From the NCBI GenBank assembly GCA_021811385.1, contig JAJZPC010000012.1, positions 1 through 46,476 on the forward strand: a stretch of 46,476 nucleotides of DNA. Direction: 5' to 3'. The notes beneath the pieces are model-generated. The model was not told the DNA's origin and ran no database searches. It saw only the letters and a program-made list of their open reading frames with translations. A program made the position numbers and the translations under genes. Below are positions 30,244 through 37,638 of the stretch, in pieces. The DNA comes from Deltaproteobacteria bacterium. GTDB lineage: Bacteria > Desulfobacterota > Desulfobulbia > Desulfobulbales > Desulfurivibrionaceae. Each line of letters begins with the position of its first letter. The stretch's first letter is position 1.

Positions 30244-32355
30244 ATGCGTAAAAAACGGGTTATGACGGCAGCGGCTTTATTGTGTTTGTCCTGCGCCACC
30301 GCAGCCACGGCAACGGATTCCCCCCCGGCTTCCACCGGCAAGGGAGAGGCCGAGGCCTTCGAGGAGATGTTCGGCCAGGGACCGCAGGAGGAGGATGTCT
30401 ACCGCACCGACCGGCTGCTGCTCACCGCCACCGGCTCGCTCAAGCCGGTGCATCTGGCCCCCTCCGTGGCCTCGGTCATCACCGCGGAAGATATCAAAGG
30501 CTTGGGCGCCACCACCCTGGACGAGGTGCTGGAGGTGGTGCCGGGGCTGCATGTGGAGCCGTCCGGCACCGGGTATTTCGGCTCTATCTGGTCGATCCGC
30601 GGGGTGCACACCAGCCTCAACCCCCAAGTGCTGTTGCTGGTCAACGGCGTGCCCTTCACCTCCAACTACCAGGGCAGTCGTTTCATGAACTTCCAGATGC
30701 CGGTGGCCATGATTTCCCGTGTCGAGGTGGTGCGGGGCCCGGGCTCGGCCCTGCACGGGGCGGACGCCTTTTCCGGCACGGTCAACGTCATCACCAAGGA
30801 CAACTTCGAGATCGACGGCACCCAGGCCGGTGCGCGCTACGGCTCCTTTGACACCTCTGATCTCTGGGCCCAGCACGGCGGCCAATACGGCGGCTGGGAT
30901 GTGGCCTTTGGCGTGGAATCCCGCCGGAGCGGCGGCGACAAGGACCGGATCATCGAGCGGGATTACCTCCACGCCATCGGCGCCGGCGCCCTTTCCAACG
31001 CCCCGGGCCACTTGGACACCTGGAACGAGCAACTGGACAGCCACCTCAATCTGCGCAAGGAGAACTGGACCCTCCATCTCTATGGCACCCTGCAGGATTC
31101 CAGCCTCGGCCCGGGCGGCTCCCAGGCCATCACCTACGACAACGATATCGACACACAATCCCTGCTTGTTGACCTAACCTATCACAATGACAAGCTGGTG
31201 GAGAATTGGGATCTGGAGAGCCGGGTCTACTACTCCTATATCAATCAGGATGTTTTCCTCCAATTCTTCCCCGCCGGTTTCCTCAATATGCTGGGTAATC
31301 CCATCTGTACCTCCCAGGACGGCGGCGTGGAGGCGGGCGGCGTGTACAAGGGCTTTCGCAATCATCAGCTCCGCATCGGCGGTGGCGCCAAGTCCTACGA
31401 CTTCGGCCGGGACCAGTACAAGAATTTCGGCCCGGCGGCGGCAGCCGACCCCTTTGGCACGATGGTGCATGTGACCGACCCTGCCCACATCTTCATCGAC
31501 GAGGCAAGCCGCACCCTGTGGTACGGGCTGGTGCAGGACGAGTGGCAGTTTGCAAAAAGCTGGACCCTCACCGCCGGAGCGCGCCATGACGAATACTCCG
31601 ACTTCGGCTCCACCGTCAACCCCAGGGTGGCCCTGGTCTGGGAGACCCGTTACGATCTCACCACCAAACTCATGTACGGCCAGGCATTCCGCGCCCCCTC
31701 CTTCGGCGAACAGTACGTCAAGAACAATACAGTGTCCGCCGGCAACCCCAATCTCGCCCCGGAGGAAATCGAAACCACAGAACTGGCCTTTGACTACCAG
31801 CCCACCAAGGATCTCCGGTTGATCCTCAGTCTGTTCAACTATGAGGCCAAGGAACTCATCGAGCTTACCGGTCCCTTACCCCAGGCATTTACCAACTACG
31901 GCGAACAGGAGGGCCGTGGCTTTGAGCTGGAGTTGGACTGGCGGCTACTCCACGATCTCCGGCTGCGGGCCAACTTTGCCTACCAGCGTTCGGAAAACAA
32001 GAAGACCGATGCGGTGGTGCCGGACGCCCCGGCAATGCAGTTTTCCCTGAACCCGAGCTGGAGCTTCATGCCGGACTGGTCCCTGGATGGCCAGTTCTAC
32101 TGGATCGGCGAGCGCCACCGCGCCAAGGGCGACCCGCGCGGCGATATTGCCGACTACGAGCTGGTCAACCTGCTGGTGCGGCGCAAAAACATTGCCAACC
32201 ACTGGGAGACGGCGGTGGGCATCCGCAACCTCTTCGACGAGATGGGCAGGATTCCCAGCCCCTATTCGGCCGCCGCCCCCGAGGGTGCCTACATCCCCTA
32301 CGATTATCCCATCGAGGGCCGGGCCGTCTGGGGGGAGATCAGCTACCGGTTTTAG
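30244..32355 (+). CDS. TonB-dependent outer-membrane receptor
   Basis: 703 aa. A signal peptide (to about residue 23) precedes a plug domain with the usual order: VASVITAEDIKGLGATTLDEVLEVVPGL, SIWSIRGV, VLLLVNGVPF and MISRVEVVRGPGSALHGADAFSGTVNVIT. The rest is a beta-barrel ending in Phe (WGEISYRF), the normal outer-membrane insertion signal. It imports a bulky ligand with TonB/ExbBD energy. The substrate cannot be read from the sequence; the layout is like siderophore, cobalamin or colicin I receptors. It follows two binding-protein genes and is closed by a 20-bp hairpin. Confidence 0.93.
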   Translation: MRKKRVMTAAALLCLSCATAATATDSPPASTGKGEAEAFEEMFGQGPQEEDVYRTDRLLLTATGSLKPVHLAPSVASVITAEDIKGLGATTLDEVLEVVPGLHVEPSGTGYFGSIWSIRGVHTSLNPQVLLLVNGVPFTSNYQGSRFMNFQMPVAMISRVEVVRGPGSALHGADAFSGTVNVITKDNFEIDGTQAGARYGSFDTSDLWAQHGGQYGGWDVAFGVESRRSGGDKDRIIERDYLHAIGAGALSNAPGHLDTWNEQLDSHLNLRKENWTLHLYGTLQDSSLGPGGSQAITYDNDIDTQSLLVDLTYHNDKLVENWDLESRVYYSYINQDVFLQFFPAGFLNMLGNPICTSQDGGVEAGGVYKGFRNHQLRIGGGAKSYDFGRDQYKNFGPAAAADPFGTMVHVTDPAHIFIDEASRTLWYGLVQDEWQFAKSWTLTAGARHDEYSDFGSTVNPRVALVWETRYDLTTKLMYGQAFRAPSFGEQYVKNNTVSAGNPNLAPEEIETTELAFDYQPTKDLRLILSLFNYEAKELIELTGPLPQAFTNYGEQEGRGFELELDWRLLHDLRLRANFAYQRSENKKTDAVVPDAPAMQFSLNPSWSFMPDWSLDGQFYWIGERHRAKGDPRGDIADYELVNLLVRRKNIANHWETAVGIRNLFDEMGRIPSPYSAAAPEGAYIPYDYPIEGRAVWGEISYRF

Positions 32356-32371
32356 ATATCCCCAAGCTGTC

Positions 32372-32417
32372 GGCAGAGTGGCGGGTCTGTCGCAATTGAC
32401 AGGTCCGCCACTTTGCC
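32372..32417. repeat. 20-bp near-perfect palindrome
   Basis: Arms 32372-32391 and 32398-32417 pair over 20 bp (three G-U wobbles in RNA) around a 6-nt loop, filling the gap between the TonB receptor and the condensation-like gene. No T-tract follows, so it is not a textbook intrinsic terminator. It could block readthrough, stabilise the receptor mRNA, or be a REP-type repeat. Confidence 0.65.
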
Positions 32418-32432
32418 TCCTGGACTTGTTAT

Positions 32433-33770
32433 ATGGGAAAAGATCCTCCCCCCAAAAAAATACCGCAACGCTTTAAGGCCGAAAAGCTGGACAAGGTTCT
32501 GTTTCTCATGCGCATGGCGAACGACGTCCAGCTCCATTGCGTCATCGTCCTTGATCGTTTTCTGGATGTCGCGCGCATGCAAAGGGCCGTCCAACTCTCC
32601 CTGGAGGCTGAACCAATTCTGGCCTGCCGTTTTGTAAAGGGGAAATGGCGGCAATATTGGGAACAGCGGGATGACCTTGACTGGCGGGAATGCGTCAGGC
32701 TTGTGCGGGCAAACAATATCGACCTGGAGATCGGCAATTACCTTGCCGCGCCGATTTCGCACCTGGAAGATCCATTGCTGCAAGTCCGGATATTCCGTTC
32801 CACAACGGATACACTGTGCGTCAAAATGAATCATATGGTGGCCGACGCCGGTGGGGTAAAGGATTACGTCTGCTTGCTTGCCGAAATATACCGAGGGCTT
32901 GCGGCGAACCAGGACTTCCGGCCGGAAGTGAACGGCAACGGCACCCGGAGCCCCAGACAGCTCTGGCGGCATTTCAGCTTTCCGGACAGGCTCAGAATTC
33001 TGCGCCGCGGCTTTCGGGACTGGAAAAGCGAGTTGGTTCCGAGAGGAAATTGGTGTTACCCGTTTGTGAAAGCCCCTGCCGCCGGGAGGATGTTCGTGAT
33101 CCGTCGGCTGGTCGGCCCGGATCGTTTTCCGGCCATTCGCCAATATGCCAAGCTCCACGGGGTGACCATCAACGATATTATGGCCGCCGCCGTCTTCCGC
33201 GCCTTGCGTGCTGTTTTGCAGCCTGCCCCTGGTGTGCCCATGCGGCTGGGGACAACCGTGGATTTGCGCCGGCATCTTCCCGTCAATAAGGCCGGCGGGA
33301 TATGCAATCTCTCGGGGCTGTTCAAGCTGAACGCCGGCACGGAACTGGGGATGTCTCTTGCGGACACCATACAACTGGTTCATGGCCGGATGCGGGAACG
33401 GAAGGCGGACTGCCTGGGGCTTGGGGATTGCCGGTTTTTCATGTTCGGGGGGAGGTTGCCGTACCCCTGGGCTGTATGGGTATTCAAGCTGCTCAACAGA
33501 TTTAACCGGTTTTTGAGCGGCCCGGAGGTTTCCCCGGGGCTCACCAATATGGGGGAGATCTCCCGGGAACAGGTTGATTTCGGGGAGGCGAAAACGGAGG
33601 ATGCCTTTCTCGCCCCGCCCCTTGTTTTCCCGCCGTTTTTCGTTATCGGCTTGAGCGGGTTTGCCGGATCAATAACCATGAGTGCCGGTTTTTGTGAAAG
33701 TGCCGTGGCCAAGACCGCCGTGGCAGGCCTCTTTGATACTGTGGAAAAGGAGCTGGCGGAGCTGTTCTAG
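32433..33770 (+). CDS. Condensation/acyltransferase-fold protein
   Basis: 445 aa protein of the CoA-dependent acyltransferase superfamily (condensation domain, PapA/alcohol acetyltransferase or wax-ester-synthase-like). The catalytic HxxxDG-type motif reads HMVADAGG (His 134, Asp 138), and the second conserved block appears as GTTVDLRRHLP. No carrier-protein or adenylation domain is present. It would join an acyl thioester to an alcohol or amine. It is the first gene of a + strand run that continues with two citrate-synthase-like genes and an SDR, so it probably acts in the same pathway, perhaps esterifying the product. Substrates unknown. Confidence 0.75.
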   Translation: MGKDPPPKKIPQRFKAEKLDKVLFLMRMANDVQLHCVIVLDRFLDVARMQRAVQLSLEAEPILACRFVKGKWRQYWEQRDDLDWRECVRLVRANNIDLEIGNYLAAPISHLEDPLLQVRIFRSTTDTLCVKMNHMVADAGGVKDYVCLLAEIYRGLAANQDFRPEVNGNGTRSPRQLWRHFSFPDRLRILRRGFRDWKSELVPRGNWCYPFVKAPAAGRMFVIRRLVGPDRFPAIRQYAKLHGVTINDIMAAAVFRALRAVLQPAPGVPMRLGTTVDLRRHLPVNKAGGICNLSGLFKLNAGTELGMSLADTIQLVHGRMRERKADCLGLGDCRFFMFGGRLPYPWAVWVFKLLNRFNRFLSGPEVSPGLTNMGEISREQVDFGEAKTEDAFLAPPLVFPPFFVIGLSGFAGSITMSAGFCESAVAKTAVAGLFDTVEKELAELF

Positions 33771-33814
33771 CCCCGTCGGCGTCTGCGTTACCCCTCTGCA
33801 TTGGGATACAAAAG

Positions 33815-34645
33815 ATGACTACAGACCCGGCCCAGCAGGTCCGCAAGCGGGACATGACCTTTGCCGGCCGCACCCGAACCGAAATCTGGCAGGAGATCCC
33901 TTCGGAGGAAAATCCTTACCTGGCCGGACAGTGCCGCTGCCACGGCTATGACATCCTGGCGCTGGCCGAGAAGAGAAGTTTTGCGGAGGTTCTCTTTCTG
34001 CTCTTTCAGGGCGAGCTGCCAACCCCGGAGCAGGCCAGGATGCTGGAGTTCCTGCTCATCGCCATGATCAATCCCGGTCCGCGCCACCCCGCCACCCGGG
34101 CGGCCATGAACGCCGCGGTGAGCAAGGTCCGGACCCAGCACCTGTTGCCCATTGGTCTTTCGGTGCTGGGCGGCGCGCATCTGGGCGGGGCGGAGGTGCT
34201 GGCATCCATGCGTTTTCTGGGGGCGAACCTGGAACGTTTGCCTGCGGAGGTGGCGCGGGAGTGCCTTGCCGCCCCACGGCCTGACGACGGGCGGGACTTC
34301 CATCCCGCCCCCGGATTCGGCAGCCGCTTCGGTGGGATCGACCCCATGCCGCGACAGATGGGGAACTTGCTCGCCACCCTGCCCGGGAACGGCGACACCG
34401 TGGCCTGGGGCACGGCGTTCGTGGAGGCTTTGACCCCCCACGGTCTGGGCTGGCTTGGGCCGGGGATTGTTGCCGCCTGCATGCGGGATTTGGGCTTTTC
34501 TCCTTGGGCCGGAGCCGGACTGTTTCAATTGATCTGCGCTCCGGGCATCTTGGCCCATGGCCTGGAGCTTGCCGACAAACCCATTACCGCCATGCCGTTT
34601 TTGGATGAGGAGCACTATGTCATCGCTGCCGAAGCAAGGAAATGA
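33815..34645 (+). CDS. Citrate-synthase/citryl-CoA-lyase-like protein A
   Basis: 276 aa, short like citryl-CoA lyases. Family features in order: a CHGYDILALAEKRSFAEVLFLLFQGELPT start block, the helix pair around PRHPATRAAM, GGAHLGGAEVLASM (matching the GGxHGGA motif, His 122 kept), and GFGSRFGGIDPMPR (Asp 176 kept). The His of the usual ADH/DHEQN motif appears to be Asn-Pro here (INPGP), and the His of GFGHR is Ser. It therefore keeps two of the three canonical catalytic residues. It overlaps the next, related gene by 29 nt. This suggests a coupled pair that forms a heterodimer. It probably makes or breaks a C-C bond between an acyl-CoA and a 2-oxo acid. Confidence 0.7.
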   Translation: MTTDPAQQVRKRDMTFAGRTRTEIWQEIPSEENPYLAGQCRCHGYDILALAEKRSFAEVLFLLFQGELPTPEQARMLEFLLIAMINPGPRHPATRAAMNAAVSKVRTQHLLPIGLSVLGGAHLGGAEVLASMRFLGANLERLPAEVARECLAAPRPDDGRDFHPAPGFGSRFGGIDPMPRQMGNLLATLPGNGDTVAWGTAFVEALTPHGLGWLGPGIVAACMRDLGFSPWAGAGLFQLICAPGILAHGLELADKPITAMPFLDEEHYVIAAEARK

Positions 34646-35453
34646 AACCTCTTTCTGGGACCAGCGCCGGGGACGAATCCTTACTCGGAAAGGTGGGTGG
34701 ATAATCGGTGAAGCGGTATACAACCATGGCTACTCCATGCTGGACGATTTTGTCGGGGAGGTTTCTTTTTTTCAGGTTTTGACGCTCAACACCGTGGGGC
34801 GAATGGTGGAACGAAGTTTTGCCGACTGGCTGGAAGCATTGTTCATCTGTCTCAGTTGGCCGGATTCCCGTATTTGGTGTAATCAGATCGGGAGTCTTGC
34901 CGGCACCCTCCGGGCCTCTCCGGTTGCTGCCGTGTGTTCCGGAATCTTGGCTTCGGATGCCAAAATGTACGGGCCCGGATGCATGACAACCGCTTGCGAC
35001 TTCATCGTCGGCGCCTTGCGAGATAACAATGCAGGTCTTTCGCCCGAGGGCATTGTTGATTGCCACCCCAACCGTCGCAATGGTGGGATTCCGGTTATTG
35101 CCGGTTACGCTCGGCCTGTCGCGACGGGAGATGAGCGCATTGCCGCAATGGCAAGAACCGCGGCCAAATTAGGGTTGGAAGACGGGGAACATGTATCGCT
35201 GGCCTATGAAATTGAGAAAATCATGCAGGCGAAGTGGGACGAAAGCATGAATTTAGCGGGGTATGGCGCTGCTTTTTTCGCGGATCAGGGGTTTGCCGCG
35301 CAAGAGGTGTACCGTCTCTTGAGTTGTTGGGTCAATTCGGGGGTACACGCCTGCTACGCCGAGGCGGCCGATCAGCCGCCGGAGTCGTTCTTTCCGCTGC
35401 ACTGCGAGGACATCGACTACCAGGGCAAACCGCCACGTCCTGTCCCTGCCTGA
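34617..35453 (+). CDS. Citrate-synthase-like protein B (diverged)
   Basis: 278 aa. The citrate-synthase fold is seen from GSLAGTLRASPVAAVCSG onwards, then IAGYARPVATGDERI (the GFGHRxxxxDPR region, with Asp kept), and the family's C-terminal block MNLAGYGAAFFADQGF ... EDIDYQGKPPRP. At the place of the GGxHGGA motif it reads DAKMYGPGCM, so that catalytic His is lost; the first His is also not seen. The start at 34617 has GAGGAG just upstream. It overlaps gene A by 29 nt. It probably supports gene A as a subunit, or has taken a new function. A C-C lyase/synthase is the best general guess. Confidence 0.6.
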   Translation: MSSLPKQGNETSFWDQRRGRILTRKGGWIIGEAVYNHGYSMLDDFVGEVSFFQVLTLNTVGRMVERSFADWLEALFICLSWPDSRIWCNQIGSLAGTLRASPVAAVCSGILASDAKMYGPGCMTTACDFIVGALRDNNAGLSPEGIVDCHPNRRNGGIPVIAGYARPVATGDERIAAMARTAAKLGLEDGEHVSLAYEIEKIMQAKWDESMNLAGYGAAFFADQGFAAQEVYRLLSCWVNSGVHACYAEAADQPPESFFPLHCEDIDYQGKPPRPVPA

Positions 35454-35563
35454 GAAGATGTTACGAGACCAAGACACATGAGCAAAAACAATATCGTCCG
35501 GCACATGGCCACGGTAACCCGCCGCAGCGGGGTGCTTCCGCATGGGCGATGAACAGGGGAATG

Positions 35564-36349
35564 ATGACACTCAAGGATAAAACAGCCATTGTTACCGGAA
35601 GTTCGGGTGGAATCGGCAAGGCCATCGCCGTTCTGTTTGCCCGGCTCGGCGCCCAGGTTGTCGTCACCAGCCGGGCAATCGGCCGGGCAGAGGAGGTGTG
35701 CGAGGAAATCCGGCAGCACGGCGGGCGGGCAACCGCCTGTGTCTTCGACATTGACGACCCCGCCACCATTTCCCCTGTGCTGGCGGCGGCAACCGCATCG
35801 GGCGGGATGGATATCCTGGTCAACAATGCCCTGAGCCGCCCCGCCATTGCTCCTCACTCCCTGCAGGACATGGAATATTCCCAGCTCCAGGCGGGGGTGA
35901 CCGCCAACCTCACCAACGTGCTGGCGTTGACCATGGCTGCGCACCCATATCTCAAAAAGGCACGGGGAACGGTTCTGAATATCGGTTCCGCCGTGGTCAA
36001 CCGGCACACGATCGGGATACCGCTGTACGCCATTCTCAAGGGAGCTGTCGGACAGGCAACCAGGGTTCTGGCGGCCGAATGGGCTGGAGACGGCATCCGG
36101 GTCAACCAGCTCAACCCCGGTTTTGTGCGCACCGACACCTTTTCGGCCCGGCAGACGGAGGAAAATATCAGGATGCTCACCGAACAGTTCACCAAGCTGC
36201 ACCCGCTCGGTCGGGTGGGCGAGGTGGAGGATATCGCCGCACTCGCCGCTTTTCTGGTGTCGGACCAGGCGGCATGGATAACCGGCGCAACGGTGGATGT
36301 TGATGGCGGTTTTTCCGTACAGGGAGCGCTGTTCCCCGCGATCAGGTGA
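35564..36349 (+). CDS. SDR-family oxidoreductase (FabG-like)
   Basis: About 261 aa classical short-chain dehydrogenase/reductase. The nucleotide motif TGSSGGIG is at residues 11-18, NNA follows near 86, and the catalytic triad is present: Ser 142 in IGSAVVN, Tyr 155 and Lys 159 in YAILK. The C-terminal block PLGRVGEVEDIAALAAFL...TGATVDVDGG is typical. It reduces a ketone or oxidises an alcohol with NAD(P)H. Start choice: AGGGGA lies just before 35561/35564; an ATG at 35549 overlaps a 24-codon ORF (35478-35552). Its stop abuts the stop of the convergent sulfotransferase gene with no spacer. Confidence 0.88.
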   Translation: MTLKDKTAIVTGSSGGIGKAIAVLFARLGAQVVVTSRAIGRAEEVCEEIRQHGGRATACVFDIDDPATISPVLAAATASGGMDILVNNALSRPAIAPHSLQDMEYSQLQAGVTANLTNVLALTMAAHPYLKKARGTVLNIGSAVVNRHTIGIPLYAILKGAVGQATRVLAAEWAGDGIRVNQLNPGFVRTDTFSARQTEENIRMLTEQFTKLHPLGRVGEVEDIAALAAFLVSDQAAWITGATVDVDGGFSVQGALFPAIR

Positions 36350-37471
36350 TTACTCCTCCTTGTCCTCCATGCCGTAGCGCGCAAAGACAAAGGCGAATAC
36401 CCGGCTGATGCGCTCCCGGCTCAGGCCGAACTCCGCCAGCTCCTTCACCTTGTGTTTCCGCTGGTAGGTTCCCTGTTTTTCGGCCCGTTCCCGTATCGCC
36501 CGCCGCAGTCCCTCGCCCGCCGGGAGGCCGGTGAACTCCATGATCCGGGCAAAGGCGGTGTTCAGATCGTTGCGCAGGAGGTCGTAGGGCAGGACCATGA
36601 CCCGGTCCGGCGGCAGTTCGCCATGGGTATCCATCTCGTAAAAGTAGCGGTACAGGTCCACCATGCCCTGAAAGCGGTGTTCGTTGTAGCGCTGCAGCAG
36701 CTCGGGCCGGAGCTGCTTGATGCCCCAGCGGAACTCGATGCTGTTGTGCAGCAGGGAGAGAAAGGACGGCACCACATGGTGGGGGCTGCGCATGATGAAA
36801 ATGAATCGGGCATCCGGGTAGAACTCCAGCATGGTCTTGAGGCGGAAGGTGGAGAAGTGGGTCTGGGCGATGATCCGGCTTTTGCCGGTGGAGTAAAGGT
36901 GGCGCCGGAAGCAGCCGTCCAGGAAGCGCATGGAGCGGAGACGCGCCTCTCTCGGCTGGCGGTCGTGGTATTGCAGCTCCGGGTAGGTCCGCTCGTCAAA
37001 GGAGAGCATGCCGATGGAGATGAAATTGGTGTCGTAGTTGTGCAGGAAGAGCATCTCCTCTTCCTCCGTCTTGTCCAGCGCCATGCGGTGGCCGGTCCAT
37101 TCCGGCATCACCTCTCCCTTGCCTTTCCCGACCAGCAGGTTTACCAGGGGACGGAACAGGAACCGGGCGGTGAGGGCCGGGAAGAAGAGGTGCCAGGTGT
37201 GGAAGGGAGCTGCCTCTTCGTGTTGGCTCAGCAGGTGGTGGAGAAAGGTGGTGCCGCTTCTGGGGTGGCCGATGATGAAGATGGGCCTTTCCACCCTGAC
37301 CTTGCGGAAGCCGGGGAAGAAGAGGTGGTCCAGGGCCAGGGTCAGGGCGGTGAGGATTTTCATCGCGGGTTCGACCAAAAGCCAGGTAAGAAAAACCGGG
37401 CCGAATCCGTATACCCGCCAGGTCACCCGGAGGATTCGCAGATAGATTTTCAGCATGAAAACGAAGCGCAT
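36350..37471 (-). CDS. PAPS-dependent sulfotransferase family protein
   Basis: About 373 aa. The 5'-phosphosulfate loop is HPRSGTTFLHHLL (about residues 69-81) and the 3'-phosphate region is RFIFIMRSPHHVVPS. Such enzymes move sulfate from PAPS to a hydroxyl or amine. An N-terminal hydrophobic stretch (about 5-45) suggests membrane association, which fits a lipid-like acceptor. The start at 37471 has AGAGGA 8 nt upstream; the longer frame adds 40 unconserved residues. It is transcribed against the SDR gene and away from the ThDP enzyme gene. Its place inside the cluster suggests that the product is sulfated (inference). Confidence 0.82.
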   Translation of the reverse strand: MRFVFMLKIYLRILRVTWRVYGFGPVFLTWLLVEPAMKILTALTLALDHLFFPGFRKVRVERPIFIIGHPRSGTTFLHHLLSQHEEAAPFHTWHLFFPALTARFLFRPLVNLLVGKGKGEVMPEWTGHRMALDKTEEEEMLFLHNYDTNFISIGMLSFDERTYPELQYHDRQPREARLRSMRFLDGCFRRHLYSTGKSRIIAQTHFSTFRLKTMLEFYPDARFIFIMRSPHHVVPSFLSLLHNSIEFRWGIKQLRPELLQRYNEHRFQGMVDLYRYFYEMDTHGELPPDRVMVLPYDLLRNDLNTAFARIMEFTGLPAGEGLRRAIRERAEKQGTYQRKHKVKELAEFGLSRERISRVFAFVFARYGMEDKEE

Positions 37472-37638
37472 TTTTTTATTCCTCTCGACAAGAGTGGACA
37501 ACTCTTCTTTATTGCCTGTAGCAGCATGGTATTTCCATACTGGAAAATAGAGGAAAGCCGCAAGGTGTTTCGCGGTTTTTGTGTCGCACAATTGATGCGG
37601 CGCGTCCGTTGCGCAAATCCATCCTGGGGGGGAGGAGT
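37472..37638. other. Divergent promoter region, sulfotransferase and ThDP enzyme
   Basis: 167-nt gap that must hold promoters for both directions. It includes an imperfect dyad around TATTTCC/GGAAAATA (about 37532-37551), but no consensus -35/-10 pair on either strand. Regulation by an activator is possible. Confidence 0.35.

Noticed and set aside
35478-35552. 24-codon ORF overlapping an alternative SDR start
   Set aside because: It could be a leader peptide coupled to the ATG at 35549, but the ribosome site is poor and no family is recognisable, so it is noted only as a start-site question.
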